Notes under the pieces: model-generated
What the model was told of the DNA's origin: nothing
What the model saw: only the letters and a program-made list of their open reading frames with translations
Databases searched by the model: none
Program-made: the position numbers and the translations under genes
Part shown: piece after piece, positions 1 through 8,546 of the stretch
How positions within the stretch are numbered: the first letter of the stretch is position 1
Layout of the letters: every line of letters starts with the position of its first letter
Origin: Methylacidimicrobium fagopyrum
GTDB lineage: Bacteria > Verrucomicrobiota > Verrucomicrobiia > Limisphaerales > UBA11358
Direction: 5' to 3'
DNA: 61,921 nt
NCBI GenBank assembly: GCA_026225255.1
Contig: JAMFSJ010000026.1
Location: 1 to 61,921 of the forward strand

Positions 1-428
1 ACTAAAAATAACACGCGATCTGGGTAACGATGCACGAGCCCGGCCACCGGCGAATGCGAATCTTCGCCGACGGGATCACTCATTTCCCACGACGCGGTGT
101 GCGATTCTTCAATGCGTGGAATCACTTGGCGGCGGATCGGGCAATTTTCGTCCACCGGATCAATCAGATTGAAAAAGTAAGGCGTGATGCCGAGCGCAAG
201 CTTGGTATTAGCGAGTTGCGCGCCTGCCAATTCTTCAGGCGTGAGCGTGGGCAGAAATTTCTGCAACTGCTCGACGGTCGTAATGCGATGTTTCATCTGC
301 CAGCGCCAGTCGTTCCAATCGGCGTCGGCGACGTTGTGCCAGAAGCCACGGCCGGCGGATTTGAATTGCTTGAGCGAATGACCCGAAGGCGGCTGGTCGC
401 CGATGGCGGATGGATTTTCAGTCTGCAT
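1..428 (-). CDS. kamA: Lysine 2,3-aminomutase (KamA family), N-terminal part, cut by window edge
   Basis: The reverse strand reads from ATG at 428 for 142 codons without a stop and runs off the window. The protein contains DWNDWRWQMKHRITT, a TPEEL segment, GITPYFFNLIDP, a PIRRQVIPR segment and SPVAGLVHRYPDRVL, the conserved N-terminal order of lysine 2,3-aminomutase and its relatives. These are radical-SAM, PLP-dependent enzymes that move an amino group on lysine; some members (EpmB) instead modify elongation factor P. The CxxxCxxC cluster motif should follow directly but lies outside the window. The 20-residue lead before the conserved core is normal for the longer KamA type, so lysine metabolism is slightly favoured over EpmB. 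Confidence 0.85.
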   Translation of the reverse strand, partial: MQTENPSAIGDQPPSGHSLKQFKSAGRGFWHNVADADWNDWRWQMKHRITTVEQLQKFLPTLTPEELAGAQLANTKLALGITPYFFNLIDPVDENCPIRRQVIPRIEESHTASWEMSDPVGEDSHSPVAGLVHRYPDRVLFL

Positions 429-582
429 TTGTCAGTAGCGCACTATAATTGCGAATCAATCCCTGTCAAGTTGACCGACGGCAGCAGACATCGCGCGGCA
501 ATGTTCTCGTCGTCAGGCGACCGAAACCAACGTCGTTGCCTCCATATCTTGCCCGACCGTTGCGCCGTGCAGCGTCCTTACC

Positions 583-2340
583 TCACCGCGTCGCGGACGC
601 TAAGTTTCGTGGAGTAAAATTGAGGTTCAAGCGCGCCAGCAACTCGCGGCGGTGAGCGTCCAAGTCGTCCAGTTTTTTCAACGTATCCTTCGCGCTCGCC
701 CGTTTCAGCATCGGCACGGACGGCGGATTTTTCGGGCCAGAAATTTGCGAATTATTTGCCACATCCTCTGAATAATTCCTAGCCGTGACCACGGGGCGAG
801 CCGGTGGTTTTTTGAACGCGTCGTTATTCGCCGGTTTCGTGATCGTGACCGGTTTGGCTTGCGCGATGGCGGGCGGTTGCGCGGAAGCCTTGGTTTGGCT
901 GACGATGCCCAACTGCGGATTTTTTCTCAGTTCCGCCATGTATTGCGCAATGATGCTATTGACGTCTTGATAACCAGCAGCTTGTTTTTTCAACGCATCC
1001 AGACTCGTGCGCCCACCCGGTGCGCCCGCAAAATTGAAGCTGGCATTCCGTGCGGACGCGCGGGGAATTTTTCGGCGGTCGCCCAAAAAATCGGCGAGCG
1101 CGGCGCAATAGCCAGACGTCAGTGCGGCGAACGGCGTGGCGACCCGAAACTGCGCCAATTCCAAGTCGCGCAATCTGGCCGACAATACTTCATCGCATTG
1201 CTCCGGGCTAAAACTGCGGATGGCGTCTTGCAGCGAAAATTCCGCGTGCACGGGAAATGAATTGGAGCTGTTGCGAATTGCCACCGGCACCGCCAATCGT
1301 TCCGCCAGTTCATCGTTGCTGCTGGCCAGCGTCCACTGCGTGCCGACATTGTGCGCGGCGAAATTGACAACGCGCAACGCCCACCATTTTTCCACCTCGG
1401 AGGGACGTTGAAAATCCTGCTGGAACGCGGCAAAAAACGCGGTCTGCCAGTTTAAACAACGCGGGAGTTGCGCGAGCAGGGCGCGCATTTTTCCGGCACC
1501 ATTTCTCAAATTGAGCAAATCGTGGACGAACAATTGCGCGCTCGCCAGATACACGCCGCCATCCGCGCCGTTTTGCTGATCGCTCGTCGGCCAACTGATT
1601 TGATCGAAGGTGAGCGCGGAATCATTTTGCAACGTCGCGCGGGCGGACGTGAGTGGATCAAGCCCGTTTTGTTTTTCATCAATGCGGCTGATTGTCACGC
1701 CGTTCACAATCCGGGTCGGCGCGGACAAAATAACTTTTCCCACATCTTCATCGAGGGCCGCTTGCGCGAGGCCGTCGCCCAGCCATGGCGGCAATTCAAT
1801 AGCATGACCGTTGAGGGGATTGTTGCGATTGGCAATTTCTAAAAGTAAAACGTTGGCCAACGCGCGGGCGTAACGGGTGCGCGTCACCACGTCGGGCAAG
1901 TTGACATGATATTCCCAAGCGCGCGACATCGCGGCAGAAGTGATGACGACATCGTCATTCAGCGATTGCGCGGGCGAGAGCGTGAGAAAAATTTTCCCGC
2001 GCCACGTCGGACCCGCTTCCAAACCAAGCTGTTCCCAAACCAATGTTTTGAAACGTTCGGTGGAAACCGCGAGCAACGCCGGTTCGAGCTGAACCAAATT
2101 CGTGTTCGCCAAAACCTCCCGATAATAATAACGATAAGCCAGCGGGCGACCCTGCGGCGGGGCGTTGATGATGAACTGGCCGGAAACACTGCGTGCAACG
2201 GACCGATCGGCGACAGGCAATTGCGCATGGGCGTGGGCGGCGAAAATGAAAAAAAAGGCCACAGCACTAAAGCGTTGAAGCGTTGAAGTGGCAAACCACT
2301 TCAACGCTTCAACCCTTAAACCCTGTAACGGGAATTTCAT
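583..2340 (-). CDS. Secreted protein of unknown function, possibly a degenerate peptidase-MA-like fold
   Basis: 585 residues. The N-terminus has a basic/hydrophobic segment ending FFFIFAAHAHAQ, a credible signal peptide, so export is likely. A middle region with LPPWLGDGLAQ followed about 60 residues later by YLASAQLFVHDLL resembles the helix after the metal site of gluzincin (peptidase MA) proteins. The helix where HExxH should be reads ALANVLLLEIANR and has no histidine pair, so catalysis is doubtful. The C-terminal 130 residues are low complexity and rich in Ala, Pro and Lys. The start overlaps the stop of the FmdB gene by 4 nt, suggesting translational coupling. DNA coding for part of the signal peptide is a perfect inverted repeat (2275-2312). 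I do not recognise a named family. Confidence 0.7.
   Translation of the reverse strand: MKFPLQGLRVEALKWFATSTLQRFSAVAFFFIFAAHAHAQLPVADRSVARSVSGQFIINAPPQGRPLAYRYYYREVLANTNLVQLEPALLAVSTERFKTLVWEQLGLEAGPTWRGKIFLTLSPAQSLNDDVVITSAAMSRAWEYHVNLPDVVTRTRYARALANVLLLEIANRNNPLNGHAIELPPWLGDGLAQAALDEDVGKVILSAPTRIVNGVTISRIDEKQNGLDPLTSARATLQNDSALTFDQISWPTSDQQNGADGGVYLASAQLFVHDLLNLRNGAGKMRALLAQLPRCLNWQTAFFAAFQQDFQRPSEVEKWWALRVVNFAAHNVGTQWTLASSNDELAERLAVPVAIRNSSNSFPVHAEFSLQDAIRSFSPEQCDEVLSARLRDLELAQFRVATPFAALTSGYCAALADFLGDRRKIPRASARNASFNFAGAPGGRTSLDALKKQAAGYQDVNSIIAQYMAELRKNPQLGIVSQTKASAQPPAIAQAKPVTITKPANNDAFKKPPARPVVTARNYSEDVANNSQISGPKNPPSVPMLKRASAKDTLKKLDDLDAHRRELLARLNLNFTPRNLASATR
2275..2312. repeat. Perfect 17-bp inverted repeat with a 4-nt loop inside a signal-peptide coding region
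   Basis: The arms are 2275-2291 and 2296-2312 with loop CAAA. On the coding strand the arm reads TTGAAGCGTTGAAGTGG. It lies about 28-65 nt after the start of the secreted-protein gene and about 25 nt beyond the FmdB stop. It resembles short word-like intergenic repeats seen elsewhere in the window, so it may be repeat DNA that was captured as coding sequence, or a transcript hairpin between the coupled genes. Confidence 0.75.
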
Positions 2341-2657
2341 TTTTTATCTACTTTTTTTGCCGGCTTCGCTTCGGGCTTGGCCTCGGCTTTCGCGGCCGGT
2401 TTGCTTTCGCCACCGCTGCTGGAATCTTTTTTGGCCGACGCTTTATAACCTTCGCTGCGATAATCAGTGATGTAAAACCCGCTGCCTTTGAACAGCAAAC
2501 CCGCACCTGCGCTGATTTTTTTGCTCACCGCACCGCGACCCCATTTTTTCTTGGCGCACGCGTCTTCGGGACAAACTTTCAACGGCGCGGCTGAAATGGA
2601 ATGCATCGCCTCAAATTCGTGGCCGCATTTTTTGCAGCTATATTCGTATGTCGGCAT
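2337..2657 (-). CDS. FmdB-family zinc-ribbon protein
   Basis: 106 residues from the ATG at 2657; a TTG two codons earlier is possible, but MPTYEYSCKKCGHEFE is the family's canonical start. The ribbon has CKKCG near residues 8-12 and a second Cys pair spaced as VCPEDAC near 30-36. These small proteins are called putative regulatory proteins after FmdB and probably bind zinc; their biochemical role is not settled. The C-terminal third is a Lys/Ala/Glu/Pro tail, common in this family. The gene follows the coiled-coil gene by 15 nt and its stop overlaps the start of the secreted protein by 4 nt, so the three are probably one transcript. Confidence 0.85.
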   Translation of the reverse strand: MPTYEYSCKKCGHEFEAMHSISAAPLKVCPEDACAKKKWGRGAVSKKISAGAGLLFKGSGFYITDYRSEGYKASAKKDSSSGGESKPAAKAEAKPEAKPAKKVDKK

Positions 2658-2672
2658 GAGCAAAAAACGAAA

Positions 2673-3452
2673 TCAATGCGCCGCTGAATTCGTTTTACTG
2701 CCGATGGGCGGAATCACCTTCACGGAACCATCCGAGCCGACTTCGACATTGAGATCGTAATTCGACACGGGAGCCGCCGGCGCCACCTTGCGTTCCATCA
2801 GCACTTGACCGCCCTTTTTCATGCCATTGCCGCTCTTGTCGAGTTGCATCCGGCGTTGGACGAACAATTCGTCTTTCAACTTTTTGACCTGCTTGCGGAC
2901 TTCGTTCAAGTCATTAAATTTACGTTCCAACTCGGCTTTTTCCGCGAGCTGCTTTTTCAATTCCGCCTGGATGAACGTCCGGTTCGTTTCGGAAATGGCG
3001 AGCAAGTTTTCCGTCGCTTCAATCTTCGCGCTCAACTGTGCGATGGTATTCGTCAAATCATTCGCCCGATCATCGAGCGTTTTGTTTTGCACTTCTAAAT
3101 CCGCGATCTGGCTGTTCAGGCCGGAGATCTGGTTGGTGAGCGTCACGACCCGATCTTGCACGGTGGCGAGTTGGGACTTGGTGCTGGCCAAAATGGCGGC
3201 GGCACTGATCAAGCTGTTGGAAAGTTCCGCCGATTGGGTGCGGCTCAGGGACAAGTCGTTCGTTAACACCAGATTGACTTGGCTCAAATCGGCGACCTGT
3301 TGGTTGACGGTGACGATTTGATTGGAATAATTACCAATCGAAGCGATGTCCGTCTCATGCTGCTTCTCGCCCGATTGCTTGGTGGCGAACAGGGCGAGGG
3401 CGAGCGCAACGCAGGCGACGACTAAAATGACAATGATAATTTTCGGTTTCAT
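2673..3452 (-). CDS. Membrane-anchored coiled-coil protein, unknown function
   Basis: 259 residues. One hydrophobic segment at about residues 4-23 (IIIVILVVACVALALALF) is a signal anchor. Residues 30-195 are a long run of heptad-like Leu/Ile/Val with Asn, Thr, Ser and Gln, best read as an extended coiled coil. A basic KKLKDEL stretch follows, then a short tail with VKVIPPIG. No catalytic motif is visible. It may be a structural or spacer protein of the envelope. It lies between the parvulin gene (45 nt upstream) and the FmdB gene, all on the same strand. Confidence 0.7.
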   Translation of the reverse strand: MKPKIIIVILVVACVALALALFATKQSGEKQHETDIASIGNYSNQIVTVNQQVADLSQVNLVLTNDLSLSRTQSAELSNSLISAAAILASTKSQLATVQDRVVTLTNQISGLNSQIADLEVQNKTLDDRANDLTNTIAQLSAKIEATENLLAISETNRTFIQAELKKQLAEKAELERKFNDLNEVRKQVKKLKDELFVQRRMQLDKSGNGMKKGGQVLMERKVAPAAPVSNYDLNVEVGSDGSVKVIPPIGSKTNSAAH

Positions 3453-3497
3453 AGTGATGGTAATTTATCGTCTGCTTTGTGGTTTTAGCAAGCCTGC

Positions 3498-4631
3498 TTA
3501 CTGAGCAGCGGGAGCGCCCGTATCCGGCGCCGCAGCGGCGGCATCCGCCTGCGCTTGGAACGCCTGATCTTCCGCTTTCAACGTCGGGTCAGTGATTTCA
3601 ACTTTGTATTCTACGCGCAATTTTTTGATAAAATCCGGCGTCACTTTGCGCGCCTTCAAACCGGCCAAGCCGTCTTTAACGCTGGCGGCGATGGTGATTT
3701 CGGATTGGGGGACTTTATCGGTGAGCACCAATTTGTGCGCCGGCGTTTTGGCCAGCGTCTGGATGATGTGAAAACCGTAAGTCGTCGTGACCACGTCGCT
3801 GATCTGGTTATTGGTCATGGAAAACGCGGCGGCTTCGAAGGCCGGGTCCATCTGACCGCGCGGGAAGGTGTATTCGCCGCCGGTATCTTTGGAGCCGGGA
3901 TCTTCCGAATACTGTTTCGCGAGCGCAGCAAAATCACCACCGGCGCGCACTTTTTTCAAGATGTCTTCGATCTGGGTGCGCTTGGCCGACACGACATTTG
4001 TGCCGAGCGGGGAACGGGTTTCCGGATCAATCGTCAGCAACAAAATGTGCCGCGCCTTGACCGTTTCCGGCACTTCAAAATCCGCCGCGTGATTGCTGTA
4101 ATACGCCGTGACTTCCGCGTCGGTGACATTGATGTTCAACATGCGTTTGAGCGCGGCATTGGCCGTGGCTTCCTGCGTCGCTTTCGCGCGCAATTGATCC
4201 ACCGTCATGTTCGCCGCCGACAATTGGCGTTGGAACGCTTCTTCCGAACCAAACCGTTTCACCAAAGCCGCGTATTCCGTATCGGACGTTTTCTTGCCTT
4301 CCAAGCGATCCGCGTCGGTGGCTTTTTGCAGCAAGAGTTGGATGCTGATCAATTTATTCAAAACCTGCGCATCAAAACCCTGGGGCAATTGCTGGCCTTG
4401 CGCGGCGGCATTGGCTTTCGCGCCGGAAACAATTTCGTCCAAATCACTGCGTTTGATCGTGAAACCCGTGGCGTTCACGACGGCGGGGTCGCCGAATAAT
4501 TGTTTCATCGCGTCAGCGGTATTCGTGCCAGCCACTGCCGCAGCGGGCAGCGCGGGCGCATTTTCCGTGGCGGCTTGCGTAGAAATCACACCGGCCATCA
4601 GCGCGGCGGAAAGGAACAATTTTAATTTCAT
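3498..4631 (-). CDS. Parvulin-type peptidyl-prolyl isomerase, SurA/PrsA-like, exported
   Basis: 377 residues. Residues 1-20 form a signal peptide ending TQA. Residues 55-185 are a SurA_N-like helical chaperone region, and 191-297 form the rotamase domain (VKARHILL, FAALAKQYSEDPGSK, GGEYTFPRGQMDPAFE, TTYGFHII). A Pro/Ala-rich tail follows. The family folds or escorts outer-membrane or exported proteins by isomerising prolyl bonds. A single parvulin domain makes it closer to PrsA or PpiC-like foldases than to two-domain SurA. The gene sits 48 nt downstream of serA and 45 nt upstream of the coiled-coil gene. Confidence 0.9.
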   Translation of the reverse strand: MKLKLFLSAALMAGVISTQAATENAPALPAAAVAGTNTADAMKQLFGDPAVVNATGFTIKRSDLDEIVSGAKANAAAQGQQLPQGFDAQVLNKLISIQLLLQKATDADRLEGKKTSDTEYAALVKRFGSEEAFQRQLSAANMTVDQLRAKATQEATANAALKRMLNINVTDAEVTAYYSNHAADFEVPETVKARHILLLTIDPETRSPLGTNVVSAKRTQIEDILKKVRAGGDFAALAKQYSEDPGSKDTGGEYTFPRGQMDPAFEAAAFSMTNNQISDVVTTTYGFHIIQTLAKTPAHKLVLTDKVPQSEITIAASVKDGLAGLKARKVTPDFIKKLRVEYKVEITDPTLKAEDQAFQAQADAAAAAPDTGAPAAQ

Positions 4632-4679
4632 TTTGAGTTAGTTTGACTGAAAAATTTATTTTTGGTTCAAAAAACGGAC

Positions 4680-6278
4680 TTACAACTTTACCACTTTTAC
4701 ATTGCTGATGTCAGCGTCTTTCTGCAATTCGTCCAGCACCGCTTGCGGCGGCGCGCTGTCCAGGCTCAACACCGTCAAGGCCAGACCGCCGATCGTATCG
4801 CGGCCCAAACTCATGCTCGCGATGTTGACTTTGTGCTTCGCCAACAACGTGCCGAGCAAACCGACAATGCCCGGTTTGTCCGCATTGTTGAGCAACAACA
4901 ACGTTCCCGTGACCGGAATTTCCACCGATTGGCTGAACAAACGCACGATGCGCGGATTGTTCGGCGAACCGAAAAACGTTCCGCCCGCCGAAATCAATTT
5001 CTTGCCCGCGCTGAAAATCTGGACGTGCACCCATTCGTTGAACGTGACGGGTTCTTCCGATTTCTTTTCTTCCACCGTGATGCCGATGCTGGCCGCGGCC
5101 GCGCGAACATTGACGTTATTCACGTCTTTCAAATTGCTGCCGGACAAATAGCCCTGCAAAATCGCGCGCGTCACCGGATCAATATTCGGCAATTGGCGCG
5201 CGTTGCCGCCGTAAGTGATATAAATGCGATCGGCTCCTACCGGCGCCAGTTGCGCGAGCAATTTACCCAACGCTTCGCCGAGCGGCAGATACGGTTTGAC
5301 CTGTTCGTAAGTTTTCGCGTCGAGATACGGCAGATTCACCGCGTTGCGAACTTCGCCCGTGAGCAAATAGCCCGCGATGACTTCCGCGACTTCGATGCCG
5401 CATTTTTCCTGCGCTTCTTCCGTGCTCGCGCCAAGGTGCGGCGTGAGAATCAGGTTCGGCTGCTTGCGATACGGATGATCCGCCGGCAACGGTTCCACCG
5501 CGAAAACGTCCAACGCCGCGCCCGCGACCTTGTTCGATTCGAGCGCCGCGATCAAATCCGCTTCGGAAATGATTTCGCCGCGCGCGCAATTCACAATCTT
5601 CACGCCCGGTTTCATTTTCGCGAACGCCGCCGTGTTCAACATTTCCTTGGTTTCCTTCGTCACCGGCATGTGCACGGTGATGAAATCCGCCACGCGGTAG
5701 ACCGCGTCCAAGTCCGCTGCGAATTCCGCGCCGATCGCTTTCGCGCGATCTTCCGTGAGATAAGGATCGTAAGCGACGACCGTCATGCCAAAGGCTTTTG
5801 CGCGTTTGGCGACTTCCGTGCCGATGCGGCCCATGCCCAAAACGCCGAGCGTTTTGCCCGCGAGTTCCACACCTTGAAATAATTTGCGATCCCATTTGCC
5901 CGCGACCATCGTCGCGTGCGCCTGCGGCACTTTGCGCGCGAGCGAGAGCAGCATCGTGAACGTCAATTCCGCCGTCGTGACGGTGTTGCCGCCCGGCGTA
6001 TTCATCACGACCACGCCGTTTTGGGTAGAAGCGTCAATATCAACATTATCCACGCCGACCCCGGCGCGACCGACGACGCGTAATTTTTTCGCGGCGGCGA
6101 TGATGTTTTTGGAGACTTTCGTTTCGGAACGGACCACGAGCGCGGTCGCATCGGCGACCAGCGGCAACAGTTCCGCCTCCGTCAGCCGTTTTGGCAGGAC
6201 GACGACTTCAAATTCCGGACGTTGTTGCAACAGCGCGATGCCTTTCGGCGAAATCGGATCACAAATAATGATTTTCAT
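4680..6278 (-). CDS. serA: D-3-phosphoglycerate dehydrogenase
   Basis: 532 residues from ATG 6278; an in-frame TTG two codons earlier is less likely. The enzyme oxidises 3-phosphoglycerate to 3-phosphohydroxypyruvate with NAD, the first step of serine synthesis. The Rossmann motif GMGRIG is near residues 148-153, VNCARGE and PHLGASTEEAQ carry the catalytic Arg and His, and a C-terminal ACT domain (LLLNNADKPGIVGLLG) starts near 460. An intervening ASB-type domain makes this the long form found in Bacillus, actinobacteria and mycobacteria. The ACT domain suggests possible serine feedback. A long Arg/His-rich frame on the opposite strand is a shadow. Confidence 0.97.
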   Translation of the reverse strand: MKIIICDPISPKGIALLQQRPEFEVVVLPKRLTEAELLPLVADATALVVRSETKVSKNIIAAAKKLRVVGRAGVGVDNVDIDASTQNGVVVMNTPGGNTVTTAELTFTMLLSLARKVPQAHATMVAGKWDRKLFQGVELAGKTLGVLGMGRIGTEVAKRAKAFGMTVVAYDPYLTEDRAKAIGAEFAADLDAVYRVADFITVHMPVTKETKEMLNTAAFAKMKPGVKIVNCARGEIISEADLIAALESNKVAGAALDVFAVEPLPADHPYRKQPNLILTPHLGASTEEAQEKCGIEVAEVIAGYLLTGEVRNAVNLPYLDAKTYEQVKPYLPLGEALGKLLAQLAPVGADRIYITYGGNARQLPNIDPVTRAILQGYLSGSNLKDVNNVNVRAAAASIGITVEEKKSEEPVTFNEWVHVQIFSAGKKLISAGGTFFGSPNNPRIVRLFSQSVEIPVTGTLLLLNNADKPGIVGLLGTLLAKHKVNIASMSLGRDTIGGLALTVLSLDSAPPQAVLDELQKDADISNVKVVKL

Positions 6279-6420
6279 AGTCAAAGTAAAACGGACGACG
6301 AGTCTAAGTCACAACGCGAAACAGGTCAAACAACGAATCCGGCGAATTAGTTGCCCTCAGCCAAGCGATAACCCGGCGCGCCGACAGTGACGCGTCCTGA
6401 TTTGGTTTGGGATATTCGTA

Positions 6421-7194
6421 TCAACTCGCCGGCGAGATGCCAGCGCTCTCCGTTGCCGCCCAGGTCAGGCGCAAACCTTCCAGCGTCAACAGCGGATCCA
6501 CCCTCTCGATTTCCGGCAATTTCGCCGCGATCAATTTCGCATAACCGCCGGTCGCGACCACGGGTAACTTTTTTGCGCCCAACTCGCGTTTCAATTCGCC
6601 GATCAATTCCCGCACCAAGCCGCGATAACCATGCACCGCGCCGATCAACATCGCTTGTTCCGTGCTTTTGCCGATGGCGGTTTTGACCTCGCGAATTTCG
6701 ATGCGCGGCAAGAGCGCCGTTTTTTCGTGCAGATAATCCGTCATCGCCGCCAAGCCCGGCGCGATGATACCGCCGACGTAATTACCCTGCGCATCCACCA
6801 CATCGAACGTCACCGCCGTGCCGAAATCCACCACCACCACCGGCGCGCCAAAATGATGTCTGGCCGCCACCGCATTCGCCAAACGATCCGGCCCGATGGA
6901 ATTGGGTTTCGGATAATCAATGCCCACGCCGCGCAAGGTTTTGGGCGTGAGCTCGATCGCTTTCAGTTTCCCAAGTGTGCGCACCATTTTGTGAACCTGC
7001 GGCGTCGCGCGCGGCACGACGCTACACAAGGCCGCGCCGGTGATCTTATTTTTGCCGGTAAATTTTTCAACCAACGCCGCCGCCCCGCCACCGAACCACG
7101 CGAGCGTCGGGATATCCGCCTGTTTCAAAACGCGCTCGCCATTCGCCAGGCCGAGATGCGTGTGCGTGTTGCCAATGTCAAAAAGTAGAATCAT
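6421..7194 (-). CDS. coaX: Type III pantothenate kinase
   Basis: 257 residues from ATG 7194, chosen because MILLFDIGNTHTHLGL is the family start; a longer frame upstream runs through a repeat. CoaX phosphorylates pantothenate in coenzyme A synthesis and belongs to the ASKHA fold. Visible motifs are DIGNTHTHLGL (phosphate 1), GPDRLANAVAA and VVDFGTAVTFDVV (phosphate 2 and substrate), and GGIIAPGLAAM. It is transcribed downstream of birA across a 220-bp gap filled by an inverted-repeat element. The birA-coaX pairing is common in bacteria. Confidence 0.95.
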   Translation of the reverse strand: MILLFDIGNTHTHLGLANGERVLKQADIPTLAWFGGGAAALVEKFTGKNKITGAALCSVVPRATPQVHKMVRTLGKLKAIELTPKTLRGVGIDYPKPNSIGPDRLANAVAARHHFGAPVVVVDFGTAVTFDVVDAQGNYVGGIIAPGLAAMTDYLHEKTALLPRIEIREVKTAIGKSTEQAMLIGAVHGYRGLVRELIGELKRELGAKKLPVVATGGYAKLIAAKLPEIERVDPLLTLEGLRLTWAATESAGISPAS

Positions 7195-7195
7195 A

Positions 7196-7412
7196 TTTCC
7201 GCAGATTTCGCCGATGAACGCAGATTTTTTTGCAAATTCATTTTCCGGCTGGTTCAAAACCAGTCGTTGATATTCCAAGCTTGGCGATCCGAAGTTGAAA
7301 AGCAATGCACGAGTAAATCTAGTCACGTGCGGGCGGGCGGCCGTCGGCGAAGCTCTATTGGTTCGACCGTCCATTTTTAAAAATCTGCGGTCATCGGCGC
7401 CATCTGCGGAAA
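7196..7412. repeat. Imperfect inverted-repeat element filling the birA-coaX gap
   Basis: The left arm 7196-7229 begins TTTCCGCAGATTTCGCCGAT. The right arm 7379-7412 is its reverse complement with about three mismatches in 34. The arms touch the coaX start codon (7192-7194) and the birA stop codon (7415-7417), so the element occupies almost the whole intergenic space. It has the same design as the elements at 8400-8544 and 37448-37651 (GCAGAT or CACAGAT words spaced about 12 nt). The middle 150 nt has no obvious gene. Confidence 0.8.
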
Positions 7413-7414
7413 AA

Positions 7415-8392
7415 TCATTTTTCCAAAGTCACATCGCCGCCGATGACGCGTTCGAGATGTCCGTGTTCCGTGCGGACGAGCAGCGCGCCGGCGTCGTCCA
7501 GCGATTCCGCGCGACCGCAAATTTTCCGATCCCCCATCAATACCGTCACGTTTTTACCGATGGTCGCGCAACCGGCTTCCCATTCGTCGGCGACTTCGGA
7601 AAATTTTCCGGCGCAAATCCGCGCGTAATCCCGGTCCAACTCGCGCAAAATTCCCGTCGCCAATTCTGCGCGGCAAATCGCCGCGCCGGATTCGATTTTC
7701 AGCGACGTCGCGAGCTTGCGCACTTCCGGCGGCAATTCGTGCGCGTCCACATTTACGTCCACGCCGATGCCGAGCGTGATGTATTTGACGCAATCCGATT
7801 CCGCGCTCAACTCCGTCAAAATGCCCGCGACCTTTTTGCCGCCGATCAAAATATCGTTTGGCCATTTGATTTCCGGTCGCAAATTTGTTTCGGCGATGAT
7901 CGCGCGCCGCAACGCCGTGGCCGAGGCGACCGTGAGTTGCGTGGTTTCTTGCGGATGCATATCCGGTCGCAATAAAATGGAAAACCAAAGCCCTTTGTTC
8001 GCGGGCGAAATCCATTTGCGCCCCAGTCGGCCACGACCTTTCGTCTGCGATTCCGCGAACACGACGACGCCTTCCTTCACGCCATCGCGTGCGAGTTTTT
8101 CGATGACGTCGTTGGTCGAAGTCGTTTCTTTGAACACGCGGATGTCGCGGCCAATGATTTTCGTTTTGCCCAGACGCGCCAGCAAATCATCGGCGTGCAA
8201 CGCGTCCGGCGAGCTGATCAGGCGATAACCCAAATGCGGTTCGGCCTCGATCTCGTAGCCAACTTGGCGCAATTCCTCGATGCGCGACCAGATGGCCGCG
8301 CGGCTGATCTCCAATTGCTCCGCCAATTGCGCACCGGACACGCCGTCCGGATTCGCGCGCAACGCAGACAGGATTTTTGCGTCAGTGGTCAT
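7415..8392 (-). CDS. birA: Biotin--[acetyl-CoA-carboxylase] ligase / biotin operon repressor
   Basis: 325 residues from ATG 8392 (MTTDAKILSALRANPDG); the longer frame upstream reads through a repeat arm. An N-terminal winged helix (residues 1-60, with SGAQLAEQLEISRAAIW) should bind DNA. The catalytic domain has GRGRLGRKWISPANKG near 120-135, which binds biotinyl-AMP, then KWPNDIL and a C-terminal SH3-like cap. It attaches biotin to carboxylase carrier proteins and, with the HTH, may also repress biotin genes. No bio genes lie nearby. Confidence 0.95.
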   Translation of the reverse strand: MTTDAKILSALRANPDGVSGAQLAEQLEISRAAIWSRIEELRQVGYEIEAEPHLGYRLISSPDALHADDLLARLGKTKIIGRDIRVFKETTSTNDVIEKLARDGVKEGVVVFAESQTKGRGRLGRKWISPANKGLWFSILLRPDMHPQETTQLTVASATALRRAIIAETNLRPEIKWPNDILIGGKKVAGILTELSAESDCVKYITLGIGVDVNVDAHELPPEVRKLATSLKIESGAAICRAELATGILRELDRDYARICAGKFSEVADEWEAGCATIGKNVTVLMGDRKICGRAESLDDAGALLVRTEHGHLERVIGGDVTLEK

Positions 8393-8399
8393 ATTTTTT

Positions 8400-8544
8400 A
8401 GCCACAGATGGACACAGATGAAACACAGATAAGAGCCGCCCAAGGAACGCGAATCCCCCATCCTTTGGGAGGCATTTTTGGTTCCGGCATGATCGACTTC
8501 AAATTATTTTCCCATCTGTGTTTCATCTGTGTCCATCTGTGGCT
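8400..8544. repeat. Perfect 31-bp inverted-repeat element filling the nadC-birA gap
   Basis: Arms 8400-8430 and 8514-8544 are exact reverse complements, starting AGCCACAGATGGACACAGAT. They contain three CACAGAT words about 10-12 nt apart. 83 nt separate the arms. The element lies between the birA start (8390-8392) and the nadC stop (8547-8549) with only a few spare bases on each side. In a read-through transcript it would form a very stable stem between two co-directional genes. Confidence 0.9.
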
Positions 8545-8546
8545 GC

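Noticed and set aside
30..617. 195-codon plus-strand frame at the window start
   Set aside because: It lies opposite the kamA fragment, whose motifs are unmistakable on the minus strand.
4662..5882. 406-codon open frame opposite serA, rich in Arg and His
   Set aside because: It is fully antisense to a clear serA, has low-complexity composition and no domain; it is a codon-bias shadow. The same holds for long frames opposite the parvulin, ispA and metalloprotease genes.
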